Source: Thozetella sp. PMI_491
Lineage: Eukaryota > Ascomycota > Sordariomycetes > Chaetosphaeriales > Chaetosphaeriaceae
DNA: 64,000 bases
Direction of reading: 5' to 3'
Assembly: GCA_021432635.1 (NCBI GenBank)
Contig: MU270030.1
Location: 557,823 to 621,822 of the forward strand
Below are positions 45,455 through 56,841 of the stretch, piece after piece. The notes beneath the pieces were generated by a model. It was given only the letters and a program-made list of their open reading frames with translations, was not told where the DNA came from and did no database searches. The translations under genes were made by a program, and so were the position numbers. Within the stretch, counting starts at the first letter, position 1. Each line of letters opens with the position of its first letter.

Positions 45455-47103
45455 ATGACAGAGCGGGCCTCCGCAGCCCACTCATCGGCCCCTAGTGATA
45501 GCTCGGAAGGAGAAGAAGCCGCCAGACCGCGCCGGAGGCAAAGACGCGAGCATACGCGGGCGCGTACCGGTTGTGAGCGCTGCCGGGCACGGCGCCGCAA
45601 GTGCGATGAGGCCAGGCCGCAGTGCCAGCGGTGTAAGGACGCTGGCGCCGTGTGCCAGTACGTCGTTCGTCTAACCTTTCTGGACCGAAACACATGGACG
45701 CTACCCTCGACCACCAAGTCGACCGCTGAGTCGACCGCAGAGCAGTCGGTCCCTGTACAGTTTGTCCCCCAAGGGGAGCCGTCAGAGTCCGTAGATGAAG
45801 CACCTCTAGATGACGATGGAGCTGAACAGCTTGATACCACCACGACGGCGCCCTTCTCAGCTAGCACGATAGGTATTCTAAAACACTACATCACTCACGT
45901 TGCCCCGTGGGTCAGTTCCACCGCCCGCTCATGTAGTCGGATTATAGCCGTACTGACAAGGTGGCCTGGGCCGGCCTAGCTCGATATTCATGATCTACGA
46001 CGAGCCTTCGGGCTCATTGTCCCCCGGCTGGCGTTAGACTCCCCTGCATTACTGAAGACCGTTCTGAAGCTCTCTGCTGCCTCGTCCGGCTCACAACTCG
46101 ACGAGGTGCAAGGGTACTCTGCTGCTTTGTCCTTCCGTGTAGGAGCGTCCTTGCTGCGTGACATGAGCCCCATTGTCGGCCTCCAATCTATTGCCGCTTT
46201 TGTGTTCGCAAGAGCCCAACTCTTCGTGCAAGCTGTTCCCGAAACCTGGGCGCCCATTTTCCATGGAGACCTGACGCCAAAGTTCAATGTTTTCGAGTTT
46301 ACAGACAAGGACAATCAGGCTGTCTGGATAGGGCTCGTCACTCTTCTTTCAAGATTGGGTCCGTCGTATTTCTCCGAGGGTTACTCGGGCATGGAACTAA
46401 CATGGTTCCAGATATTGCTTACTCGCTTATGCACGAGACAGCTCCGACAGGAGGCTCCGAGATCATTCGGGAGATGCTTAGTATGCTGCCAGCCGGCTCG
46501 GAAGCGTCCGACGCCCTTCAGCGGGCCCACTCTGCCTCTCTGAGCGGCCTCGCACTTCTTGCGGACGTCATGGCCTTGTGTCTTGACCGGGCCGACGATG
46601 AGGCTACCGCGCCGCCTCCTTTATCCCGCTCAGACCGTGCTACGAAGTGGAACTCGCTGCTTGCCGATCTCCGAACGTGGTATTCGGCGCGGCCCCGAGA
46701 ACTGCTCCCCGTTGTCGAAACCGAGGGCGACGGGAACGCCTTTCCTACTGTGGTCTTTACCAACACCGCCGGGGTCTCTGCCAATATGATCGGCCACGCT
46801 GCCATGTTTCTCCTACTGAGCCACCGGCCGCGGATGCCATGGCCGCAGGCTGGAAGTCGGAACGCGACGGCAGCTTATCTGTCGCCGCAGTGGCATGCCC
46901 GTTACATTTGCGGCATTGCCATGAGCAGCTCGCAAAAGTGCTGGGATCCCTGCATGATTTCTTCCCTGGCGGTCGCAGCCAGGCGCATGACGCATCCGGA
47001 TCAGCAGCGGGAGCTATTATCGTGCTTGGATGGAGTAAAGGCGTCGGGCTGGCAGGTCGATGGTTTGACAACGCGGCTCCGTACGGAATGGGGACCGTGG
47101 TGA
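45455..47103 (+). CDS. Zn2Cys6 transcription factor
   Basis: A fungal binuclear-cluster regulator. Three exons fit: 45455-45910, 45980-46358 and 46412-47103, giving 508 residues. The DNA-binding domain is at residues 40-67 with exact spacing C-x2-C-x6-C-x6-C-x2-C-x6-C (C40, C43, C50, C57, C60, C67). It is preceded by a basic stretch (RPRRRQRREHTRART). An acidic/Ser/Thr linker follows. The long helical middle and C-terminal part has HYITHVAPW-LDIHDLRRAFGLIVPRLAL and YICGIAMSSSQKCWDPC...AARRMTHPDQQRE, typical of the fungal-specific regulatory region. The second intron has a clear ACTAAC branch site and a weak GTCCGT donor. Target genes are unknown; the divergent MDR reductase is the nearest candidate. 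Confidence 0.93.
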
Positions 47104-47795
47104 TATCCTTATTCTGATTGATGTGTATGTGTCTGTCTAGTGATATGTGGATGGAAGAGGAGGTCGGTCTTGGGGTTCAGCATATGCCGTCAATGATGAT
47201 TGAGAAAGGGAAATAATGCCGGCTCCAGTCTAGTTCACACCAGGAAGCTCTGGTCAAGTGTACACAATTGTGCCGGCGAGAAGGGGGCACCACGCTCCGG
47301 AGACACCTCCAGTTGTCATTCCTAAGCTAGGAAAAGGTACCCAGACGAGCATTCTAGAAACTACCTGTAGAAAGGCTTATATGAGGCTACTCTGCGTCCG
47401 TGCTCGGCTCGCCAGCAATGGGCATACAAGAAGTGCGTGATTGATTGAACGGGTATTTATTGATCATCCTGCCCTAGTTGAGCAAGTTAACAGTCATGCT
47501 TTTTTTGCAATGCCGCGAAATAAGCCATACCGGAGCGAGCCCCCTTAGCTTTTTCACCTTGCCTTGAACGCCAATGCCCCCCCAATAGGTACACCCGATA
47601 CCTCCACGGCTCCAGTCCAGCCAAGGTCCTGCCCGTCGGCCCTCTTCCTGCGCGGGCAGTCCAACTCGGATCCTATTCGGCGCGTATCTATATACGCACC
47701 TCTCGGTCTGGCTGGCCTGGCTGGGGGACATACCTACGATCCCACGAGCGAAAAATCTCCCCGGGTCGTTGCCGCCCTGGCGCGCCGTCGGCTCT
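47104..47795. other. convergent 3' spacer
   Basis: Seven hundred bases between the Zn2Cys6 factor (plus) and SmD1 (minus), whose 3' ends face each other. No gene was seen. Confidence 0.55.
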
Positions 47796-48365
47796 TTAGC
47801 CCCGACCCCGTCCGCCACGTCCGCGTCCCCTACCGCCGCCACGGCCGCGGCCGCGACCAGCCCTTCCGCCGCGGTCGGTCTCCTTGCGCGCCTTGTTCTT
47901 GGGCTTGGGCGCGTCGTCGATCAGCAGCGTGTCGAGGGGCAGCGAGTCCGGTAGGATGAAGTAGCGGATCGTGCTGCCGCGGATGTTCATGTTGTCGAGG
48001 GCGACCGCGTCCTGTCCCTTGGGCGTCATCTTCACGTTCTTGAGGGCCGTGTTCATCTGCGGCGAGACTGAGGTGATGGTGCCGTGGACGATGGTGCCTA
48101 GGCGGAGCGGTCAGCGTCTCTCTGGTCGTCCCATGTTGAATGCAACTAGGCAGGGCAAAAGAGGGGTGTCACCCACCATTCTTGAGCTCGATCGTGACCG
48201 TCTCATTCGCGCACTTCATTAAAAATCTGATCCACGACGTCAGCTTCAGCTCTTCCTCGAGGCACGGCGACGGCGTCGGCTCGGCCTTTGGGGCGGCGAA
48301 GGTCGCTCAGCACGCGTCGTGCAAAGTGCCGGGGAGGGACAGGGTGCTTACCTGACGAGCTTCAT
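47796..48365 (-). CDS. smd1: Small nuclear ribonucleoprotein SmD1
   Basis: A core Sm-ring protein of the U1, U2, U4 and U5 snRNPs, needed for pre-mRNA splicing. Three exons fit: 48365-48352 (14 nt), 48226-48177 (50 nt) and 48097-47796, giving 121 residues, the usual length. The Sm1 motif is [35 protein letters not shown]. The Sm2 motif is [22 protein letters not shown]. The C-terminus is a run of RG dipeptides, the expected target of symmetric arginine methylation for SMN-type assembly. The introns are 125 and 79 nt. The very short first exon is fixed by MKLVRFLMK, the invariant SmD1 start, which is split at the arginine codon. Confidence 0.97.
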
Positions 48366-48888
48366 CTTGAAAGCTTCAGCCCGTGGCTTTCAACCGTCGT
48401 CAGTACCGTGTGTTATCGCTCGAAGCGCGTTGCGATTGCTCCAGCTCGTTGGTGGGTTGCTCGCGGCGTGAAGTAGAAAAAGCTGCTCCAAAATTCCCAG
48501 GCTGGATCGGAGCCCGTGCGCACACACACAAGTCATTGGGCGCGAGGCTGGGCAACCCCACATTTCCTCAAGGCTGTATCACTTCATTGCCCGCCGAACT
48601 AGTAGAGATGATGCTTGAATTGTGCCAAGTTTCCGCCTTATGGGCTTCGTATGTGCTAGCTTTTGTGTTCGAAGCTATGATGAATGGTACATTCGGTTCA
48701 AAACTTCAAGAGGTATCAAGATCGGGGCCAAACCCCATCAAAATATGTACAACAACCGGCCATCCATCTGCCACAGCGCCGTAGCATGTCGTGTCTCCCC
48801 CCCCCCACACCATCCTCTAAGGTGCGCCGTCCGCCGGTCGCGTAAAGTTTGCTGTACGCATACGCGTGCCCAGACATGCAGTCATCCT
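48366..48888. other. spacer 5' of SmD1 and 3' of Pkr1
   Basis: About 0.5 kb that should contain the SmD1 promoter and the Pkr1 3' UTR. A 10-nt C run lies at 48797-48806. No gene was seen. Confidence 0.55.
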
Positions 48889-49389
48889 CTATTTGTCCTT
48901 GTCGTTTTCACTCTCCGATACCTTCTCCCACTCGTCCTCGGTGCTGACGCTGCTCTTGGTGCCCTGGCTCGCGGAATCTGTAGCTCGCAGCTTGAGCTCC
49001 CCTTGCACCTCGACCGGCTCAACCTCCTTGCTCGCTGAGACAGGCTTGAGCGGTACCTTGCGACCACGTCCGAGGCCTGCCGTGCTGCCCTCCACCTCAG
49101 TCTCGCTGTCCTCGGACGTCACCAGCGGTGCTGTCTCACGGGCTCGCCGCTCCTTCTCCTCCTCCTGCTCTTGGTGTACCTTGAGCTCCGCGGCGAACCA
49201 GTTAATCGACCACCACAGACCACCGCAGAGGATCGAGAGGGCCCCGAAATGCACGCTATAAGTTGCGAACAGCAGAACCGCAAGGACGATTTGTAGAGCG
49301 GCGAATGTGACGTTGGTAGCGAGGAGAAGAGTTGGGGTCGCTCCGGGAGTGAAGATGGACTCCCAGAGCTCTGCGAAAAACGATGCCAT
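48889..49389 (-). CDS. pkr1: V-ATPase assembly factor Pkr1
   Basis: An endoplasmic reticulum membrane protein that assists assembly of the V-ATPase Vo sector. It is a single exon of 166 residues. The N-terminal family segment FFAELWESIFTPGATPTLLLATN leads into two hydrophobic helices (VTFAALQIVLAVLLFATYS and FGALSILCGGLWWSINWF) with a short turn, then a charged Glu/Arg-rich coil (HQEQEEEKERRARE). The C-terminal half is hydrophilic and acidic, longer than in yeast, as is common in filamentous fungi. The ATG at 49389 is the only one that includes the conserved N-terminus. It runs in the same direction as SmD1. Confidence 0.92.
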   Translation of the reverse strand: MASFFAELWESIFTPGATPTLLLATNVTFAALQIVLAVLLFATYSVHFGALSILCGGLWWSINWFAAELKVHQEQEEEKERRARETAPLVTSEDSETEVEGSTAGLGRGRKVPLKPVSASKEVEPVEVQGELKLRATDSASQGTKSSVSTEDEWEKVSESENDKDK

Positions 49390-51289
49390 GGTCGCGACGC
49401 CGCCTCAAGACGAGGGGAGGTCGTGGTTTGTCGCACGGTGTAAAGCGACTGGAGATCCGAGCTATCGCCGGCGTAGGGGCTCGCGCTAATGTGATGGCGA
49501 GGAAGGTTCCCGCAGCGTCTAAACGTCTAGATAGCGCCTGTTCGGAAAGAAGCGACTCGTAAGCAAGAGGCCCTCACAGAGGAAGGAATGAATGGTGCTG
49601 ATCCAGAGCTGCGTCGCTCGGAGCGAGGTTCCGTGTTGGTGGGAGAAAGAGGGGGGACGGGGGAAGGCAGCGCATATCAACATAGGTGATCTGTCTGCCT
49701 AAACGCGCTGGGACGGGACAGAGGGAAGCAACGCGTGCAACATACCGACAAATTTGACAGGGTGGTCGCTTCAGCGTCACGGAGAGGGCGACGTGTCTTC
49801 AGCCACGGAGGGGAAGAGGGGGCGGGTATGGGAGGTCGGGCGGGTGTAGGCAGATATGGGCCACGATGCGATGGCGCAAAGTCGGGGGCAGGTTCCCGCA
49901 GTACGCAATCCAGGAACGGGCAGTGGGTGGTAATCTTTCCCCGCAACGCCAGGAGCAGGCGCCCGACGCGCACGCGCACACCAGCAAGAGGGAGGGAAAT
50001 ACGGGTGCGAAAGACGCAGCAGGAGAGAGGGGATCAATCAATAAGGGTAGATTTAAGAAACCCCTCAGCACACGGCTCAAGCGTCTCTCTCGGCAATGAA
50101 GCAAATGAGGACCAAAACACACAGGAAGGAGGAGACGAATCGATGGAGGGGTTGCGGCTGTCCAGGCTCAAATGCGAGCTCCACCTGCCACGCAGGGAGA
50201 GGCTGGGCCTGGTTTAAGGGCCAGCTCCCCGCGCTCCTCCCCTGCTGTCGTTTGTTGTCGACGTCGCGTGACAAGAGGCAAAAAGCGGCGCTGGGGCAAT
50301 CCGGCCGCACCTGGCCGTCGCGCCTCCGCCGATGTGCCCCCTTCTTCCCGGGCATCTTCGCCCGTCTCGTCGTCTCGTCCACTCACTCCCGCAGCGCTCT
50401 GCGTCCCGTGCTGCGTGCCGGTCAAGCGTCGCCGTTCTGTCATAGTATAGGGGTCACGTTGGGCTAGCACGCGGGACGACGGCGGGCGACGGCGAGCGAC
50501 GACGGAATGGTTGTATGGCGGGGTAGGTAGGTACAGTGCCTACGAGGCAGGCAGGCAGGCAGGCTACCTGCCTGCTACAGTCCGTAACACCGTAGTTCTC
50601 TTATCCTAGTTTTTGTCCTGGGGCCGCCGGCTACTTGCCCCGTGACTCGGTCCCCGGTTCCCGCTGGTCTGAGCAGAGGTCACGTACACTTCCTCGCACA
50701 CATGCACCGTCTCACTTCGGGCCTGGAGAGAGCAGGACGCATTGAGGTTTTGGCACAGACCTCCTGGGGTGGCCACGGCGCCGTCCGACCTGAGATGAAC
50801 TAGGAACCGCCTTACTAGGTAGGTAGAGCTTCATGGAAGCGGACATAAGTTAGAGGTCGAAAGAAAACGTCAGTTGGGACGGGCGACCGTGAGGCTAGAC
50901 GCTTCTGATCCCTGCCCGGCAGGCCGCTGAGGCAACGGCTCCCCAGGCCCGCCAAGACCCGCTACCGCTCACGGGCCCCTCGACCGCAAGATCGAGGCTG
51001 TCGGCCCAGCTGCCTCCAATTGGCCCTCGCTTTCCGCCCGACAGCAGCACAGCAGCACACTACCACGGCACACCGCGGCCATAGAGCGCAAGCCACGGAG
51101 CAGCACATCTCCTCACCCAGCATCGACGACGCATCGCCCCAGCCTGGTCGGCTGCTTCCAATCGACCGCAAGTGAAAGGGCGTCGGAGCAAACATATCCT
51201 CCGCCTGTTCAGCCTCGGGAGCCGGGACCTTGCCACACGCCAACACCCACACCGTCTGCCCACTCCCCAGGCCGAGGGGGAGCAAAAGC
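49390..51289. promoter_or_regulatory. divergent intergenic region, Pkr1 / F-box gene
   Basis: A 1.9-kb interval between divergent genes, with no supported coding region. It carries an AGGC tetranucleotide repeat folding into a hairpin (50545-50575) and two TAGGTAGG-type motifs (50524-50533 and 50816-50826). The last 300 bp are probably the 5' leader of the F-box gene. Confidence 0.5.
50545..50575. repeat. AGGC repeat with inverted half
   Basis: Four to five AGGC units are followed directly by the complementary CCTGCCTG. The arms 50555-50563 and 50567-50575 are a perfect 9-bp inverted repeat with a 3-nt loop. Confidence 0.85.
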
Positions 51290-51313
51290 ATGGTCTTCGA
51301 GTGCACCAGGTAA
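51290..51313 (+). promoter_or_regulatory. upstream ORF overlapping the F-box start codon
   Basis: A seven-codon reading frame (MVFECTR) starts at 51290. Its TAA stop shares one base with the main ATG, forming TAATG at 51311-51315. Such stop-start overlap can place main-frame translation under termination-reinitiation. It also contains an AG|GTAATG sequence that could in principle act as a splice donor. Confidence 0.5.
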
Positions 51314-54196
51314 TGGCCACGCACGCCCTGGGCTCTCACCCATCTTCCGGTTACGACGACTCGCAAGCCAGCATGGCGGCCGACGACAAGGACGCGCCGA
51401 GCGAGGCGCTTTCGCCGCCGCCCCAGCTCAATGGAGCCAGCGCCGAGCCCGAGGCCTCTTCCTCCCCGGTGCTCACGACCACCAAGCAGCCGATGACCTT
51501 GAGCGTGACCAGGTACCTCAGGAAAGACAAGGAGCAAGAATGGAATTCGTTTGCGAACCGCGACCGGCCACTGACCCTGCTGGAGCTCCCGTTCGACATC
51601 CTGAGCTTGATCGTCAAGGAGGTAAACAAGCCGCCCCCGTACCTTCCGCCTCCGGCATGCTTAACCGATCTGTGCTTGCTAACCCGGAACCGCCCGCAGA
51701 TCACCCACACCAATGACCTCACTGCCCTCGCCCTCACGAACTCGCAGCTCCACAGCCTTGCCATGCCTCACATATATGCAAGGTTCGACATCGTCTGGCC
51801 CGATGGCCACATCTCGGCGCCCGAGTCGAAGAGCGTCGATGCGTTGACCTACGGCCTGTCGACGCTCTGTCTGGGTAGCTCGTTTGCCCGGACGACGAGG
51901 AGGTTTATGCAGCCCGGCACCCCCGTCTCCCGGTTCAAGGGCAACAGCTATGCCAAGTTCACACGCAAGTTCTCGCTCGGCAACGGCCCCACCGACTGGG
52001 TGGCCGAGTATATGATCAACAAGGAGAGTGGAAAGATGCTGGGCACGTTGGTCGCACTGGCGGTCGCGAAGATGCAGAACCTGGAGATCTTTGTCTGGGA
52101 CATGCCGACTGGAGTGTCGTCAGACATATTCATGGCGCTTGCGTCGTTGGACGAGTCGCCTGAAGAGTGCAAGCTGGACCGGGTATGGATCAGGTGGCAC
52201 GACAACAACGATGGCCTGTCCGTCACGTCCAGCTCAACTGTTAGCCCTATACCGCCGCCGCCTTCGAGTGTCCCGCTTGGCAGCATGCTGACCCCTATCG
52301 GAATCATGTTGCCAACCAACGCGACACACCCCGTGCCGAAGCCAGCTGTCTCTTACGCAGAACACTACGTCGAATATCCCACCTTCAGCGTCCTGCCCCC
52401 TCTCAAGAGCCTCACAGTCCTAGAGATCGATGAGCTAGCTTACCTGGACGAGATGGCGGTGCTCATCGAGCGCTCAAAAGACCGCCTCCAGGAGCTCCGA
52501 GTCGGGATCTCTGCCAAGGCCACCGACCGAGACTTCGTGCAGACGTGGGACGGGAGCAGCCTCAGACAGATTGATCACAAGGCCCGCTGGCCTGGCGAGA
52601 GTAGCATAGGGGACCGCCGGCTCGGTGGCGTCCTCGGGGTGCTGGTGGGCAAGATATACGACATCAAGAAGCGGAAGTCGGCGAGGCCAACGGGGGTCGA
52701 CTCACCCACGCCCTCTGTGGCGGAAGAATCGCCCTCGGTGAGCACCCCGACGGCCAGTACCCCGACAGCCAGCACCCCGACGGCCAGTACCCCGACGGCC
52801 AGCACCTCGACTGCCAGCCAGGAACCAAACGGCGAGGCGGGGGCTCCGTCGCTTGAGACCGGGACGGCGCTGACCGTCCCTCCCCTGAACATACCGACTG
52901 CGTCGATCAAGAAGGCTGCCAAGACGAGCGCGTCTAAATCCAAACCCGGCAAGGCAAGCACCAGCGGGCGAAAGAGGCTGGACGGGAAACTGAAGCTGCA
53001 GACGCTCGAGCTAGAGCGCGTGCCTCTCTCGATGCAGGTATGTAGGCACGCAATCGACTGGTCCGTCTTGACGAACTTGACGATACTGGACTGCGCCCAG
53101 AACGAGACGCTGTGGAAGATGCTTAAGCGGCAGTTCCAACCGACACCGATGAGCTCGACGTTTGGGATATCGGCGTCCAGCCGTATCGCCCCGAACGCGC
53201 CGTTGCAGTATCACCTCGCCCTGAAGCGCATTCATACGGACCACACGTCCCAGGGACTGATCAACTTCATCAAGGAGACGCTCGCACCGAACTCGCTCGA
53301 GATTCTGTTCCTGCAAGACCGGCGCCGGCATGCCACCGGGCCACCGCCTGTGACGATCGATCAGATCTTTAAGGGCGCGATCAAGCGACACCGGTCGAGC
53401 CTACGGAAGCTGCTCTTGGACAGTTCGGCGAGGATCACCAGCGAGACCACCACTCGTTGGCGTTATTGGCTCCTCACGACTGAAATCTTGGAGTACATCA
53501 CCAGCGGGCGCATGAGCAACCTGAGGGAGCTCGCCGTCTCGCTGGCCTACAAGGACTGGGTGAGTGCCACGTCCGCCGCAGTTCGTTCCTGCCGCGTGCA
53601 TTACTGACATTCTCTTATAGCACACCTTCCTCCAACGCCTGCCCAACGTGCCGCAGCTGCGCTCAATCAACATCCCATACATCGCGGACCACGCAATCGG
53701 GAACTTCGAGCCCAAGGAGCTTGCCATGCAGATCGCCGACATCATCACGCTTCGACCCGAGGTCCAGCTATGCTACGTAGGAATAGCCACCAAGTGCTTT
53801 GAGCTTCTCGAGACGCGTGACAGCAACGGCAGCTCTTCGACACTCAATGGCACAGGCCCTCTGGACCCCGTCTTAAACAGTGAGTCGCAAGCGCAGGCCA
53901 ACGACAGCTCGTCTAGCTCGGACGAGGACGGGGAGGCGGAAGATACGTCGGACGAGGAGATTATCGACGACGGCCCGGCGGCGGCGTCCGATCCCGGTGC
54001 GGACGATACACCAGCGAGCCCCACCGACCAAGACGAGACACAGAGCGAGGAGGACGAGGACGAGGAAGACTCGGATGTCGACTCGGACGACGGTTTTGTC
54101 GAACCAGACCTCAGCAAGGTCAAGCTCCGGCTGCGGGAGATCTTGTTCTATGATGACAAGGTAGCCATCTTCAAGGCGAGGCACGGGAAGCTGTAG
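51313..54196 (+). CDS. F-box domain protein with acidic C-terminus
   Basis: A probable substrate receptor of an SCF ubiquitin ligase, or a related leucine-rich F-box-like protein. Three exons fit: 51313-51621, 51700-53559 and 53621-54196, giving 914 residues. After a disordered N-terminus, the F-box lies at about 90-135: RPLTLLELPFDILSLIVKE-ITHTNDLTALALTNSQLHSLAMPHIYARFDIVW, split by intron 1. The middle part has leucine-rich beta-alpha segments (LKSLTVLEIDELAYLDEMAVLIERSKDRLQELRVGI and later LTILDCAQNE, LEILFLQDRR). A linker contains five TPTAS repeats (52744-52818). The C-terminus has a long Asp/Glu/Ser run, then KVKLRLREILFYDDKVAIFKARHGKL. Intron 1 (78 nt, branch CTAAC) has no stop and is a multiple of three, so retention would keep the frame. 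The substrate is unknown. Confidence 0.88.
52744..52818 (+). repeat. 15-bp coding minisatellite, five copies
   Basis: Five units of 15 bp encode T-P-T-A-S (the last is T-S-T-A-S) within the F-box protein linker. Units differ by one to three bases. The 15-bp period keeps the frame on any copy-number change. Confidence 0.97.
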
Positions 54197-56807
54197 CCCG
54201 CCTCGCTCAGAAGCGCACGAAGCGGAAGAAGATAGGGGAACCGAAGGGCGCCTCTCGCGGGGCCGCCCAGTCCTTCGCGTGTATTGATTGTCATGTAAAT
54301 ATACCGGGCTCGGGCGTTCGCTCCGTTCCGCCTTTGGAGAGAGGGGCACTTGAATGAACCGGCACTGGAGATGGCTTCGAATAGAGGCCCTGAGCTCGCG
54401 AGCTAGGGCCGTAGCCCCATGATGGGGACACAGCGGCGCAAGGACGGGCTGGATTGGAAGCCAGAGAGCAAAGCCGCGAGGGCCTGTCTTCGACGAGGGA
54501 CAGCGCGGACGTAGGAATAGGGCAGCAAACATCAGCGAATATCCATTTCAACACATCTACAGCGTTTGTAACACATCTCCGCGTTCCTACGACCAAGTCT
54601 CCACCTCTTCTCTGCTCCCTCATGATCCCGCCGGTGAGCCCTCTGCCTCTTTGCCAACTGTCTGACATGCACAAGTCCCAAAGCCGGCCCCAAGGCAGAG
54701 GAGCGAGCTCAGTCAGCCGGGGCAGCCAGGACTAAAGTCGCCAACACTAAGGGCCTAGAACACCAAGGTTAGTGGCCTTGTCCCGGTCAGGGTCGCTCTT
54801 CGCGCCTCACTCAGCAAGGCTCGAGGAGCTTAAAGCCCTCTCTCGGGATGCAGATACCCGGCTGAGGGGCGTACACGGCGGAGGAGTGGTGAGATGGGGG
54901 CGGTCTCCTGCCGGAACAAGTTTGAGGCCACGACGCTAGCGTCCGTCATTTTTCTTGTGCTGATGTCCCCCTTCGGCGCACGATCGGCCACGATATTTCC
55001 ACTGTCACCTTTAAGGCCCGCCCAGAACCCTTCAAGAGCACCAGGGGTGAGAGCGAGCTTCCTTGGCGTGGCCCCCCGCCCCTCCCTCCCTATCAACTGC
55101 CCCCGAGACAGCTCAGGGCAAGCGACCCGGGCCAAGCGGAAGGAGGGGACGAGGGAGAGGGGGGACGCTCGGGGCACAGTCACCACCTTGCACTGGGTTA
55201 TGGGAGACAAATTTCAGCAGGATGGGACGGTTGGGGTCGTCACGATGATGGTGGTAACAACCGGCTCCAGCACGACCAAGCCGGACATGCCCTTCCGTAC
55301 CGCTCATCTCTCCACCTTGTTGAGCCCAACAGCCCACTCATGCACCCACCGGGCCCGAGCGTGCACCAGCGAGCGACAGAGAGCTTCGGATTTGGCGCTC
55401 TCAGGGGCCGAGGTGGGAGAACGGCGAGGGACTCTGCAGGTCAACATCACCTTCCCATTCGTCTCTCCGGGCGGGGATGGGACTGGGAGGGTGTTCTGGC
55501 AGGCTGTTGCCTCCCTGCTCTCGTTACCGTCACCCCACGATGCCTCGGTTTCGTCGCCGCGGGCTCAGTCGGGATCCTCAGTAGGACTCGCATGTTGTCG
55601 AGCCGAGACCGCCCTCGCCGTCGCCTGATCCTCCTTGGGTAACCATCCGCGGCTATCTGCGACATACCCTGCCTCTCGTACCCGTTCTAGTAGGCATGTC
55701 GAGGGTGTTGAGATGCTTGTCATGGCCAACTGGTACCTTTCCGCCGCTCCGCGTCTATCTCCTTGGAGAGAGAATACATCCCGATAGCTACATAAACACA
55801 AACGTACAGATTTAGAAACATTGTACCCCGACGTACTCTCAAGGCTCTGTTTGTTTCCACACGCCCCTACCCCCCATGCATATCGCTTCCTTGCTCTGAC
55901 CGGTCGGTACGTCGTCGTCAACCTGCAGCCTTCCCCCGCTTGCTATCCTTGGTCCAAAGCGTGACCAGACCTACCAACATAGCTTTGGCCATCCTTGCAG
56001 CACCGATCACCGCTCGTTTACTCTATCCCCTTCCGTGGGTTGCTGCTCGCCGGGAACGCTGTGTCCCAGCAGCCTAGGCAGCCTCTCTCCACGGCCCCAT
56101 GATTGGCGGTGGCGATCCTTTGGAAGGCGTAGTATCAGCCTTCACGTGGCAGCATCAGGAACCGCCCTGCTCCTCCCGCGCGGGAGCCTGGAGGGCGAGG
56201 AAGGATCTGTGACATACATAGTGCGGGAGGGGAAAATAGTACTTTTTGCAACTGGCGATCTCGTCCTTCCCGCGACAACGGCGCAGCTCTGCCGCCAGGG
56301 CACCAACCCCAGGTACTCAGCCGGGGCTTCCTAGAAGCAGAGGGGTGACGACATGGGCCCGAGAGGGTGGTCACACGCCGTCGCAGCCGGCAGCGCGCGA
56401 GGGAGTTGAGCGGCCAAAGGGGAGCGAAGCTCCCGCATGGATCGTCGCCCTGGCCGGCCGGATCAAGTCTGCCCAAGGATCACAATATTGAGGCACCTAG
56501 GTGTCCCGTCTCTCTGGCGGGTAGAGTCTCTCTAACAACACAAACGACGGCGTGCTTGCGCCCGGGATTGGTGTACTTGTCACGAGGGTGCCCTATCGCC
56601 ATGCACAGGATGCAGCGAGAGCGTCAAGTAGTTGGCGGCGCACCAATCGCCGCCGGCGCTACGGCGACGTTGGTTGCGATCGCGAGAGGTCTGGCGCCTA
56701 TCCTGCCCCCGCCGGGCCACAAGCCAGTATAGGTCGTCTGCGCCATGCTGGCTACCGGGGTGGCCGCAGATGCCACCGGCCAATTCTACAATACTCTGGT
56801 TCGTTTG

Positions 56808-56841
56808 TTCCTGCGCGCGAGCTATTCCTGCGCGCGAGCTA
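56808..56841. repeat. perfect 17-bp tandem duplication
   Basis: The 17-mer TTCCTGCGCGCGAGCTA occurs twice head to tail (56808-56824 and 56825-56841). The length is not a multiple of three, which fits noncoding DNA. Confidence 0.95.

Noticed and set aside
53026-53045. Possible extra intron donor (GTATGT) in the F-box gene
   Set aside because: Reading through gives continuous protein-like sequence (SMQVCRHAIDW) and no suitable acceptor keeps the frame better.
54894-55628. A 244-codon plus-strand open frame
   Set aside because: No recognisable domain, biased Ser/Arg/Pro content and overlapping open frames on the other strand; it looks like chance openness in GC-rich DNA.
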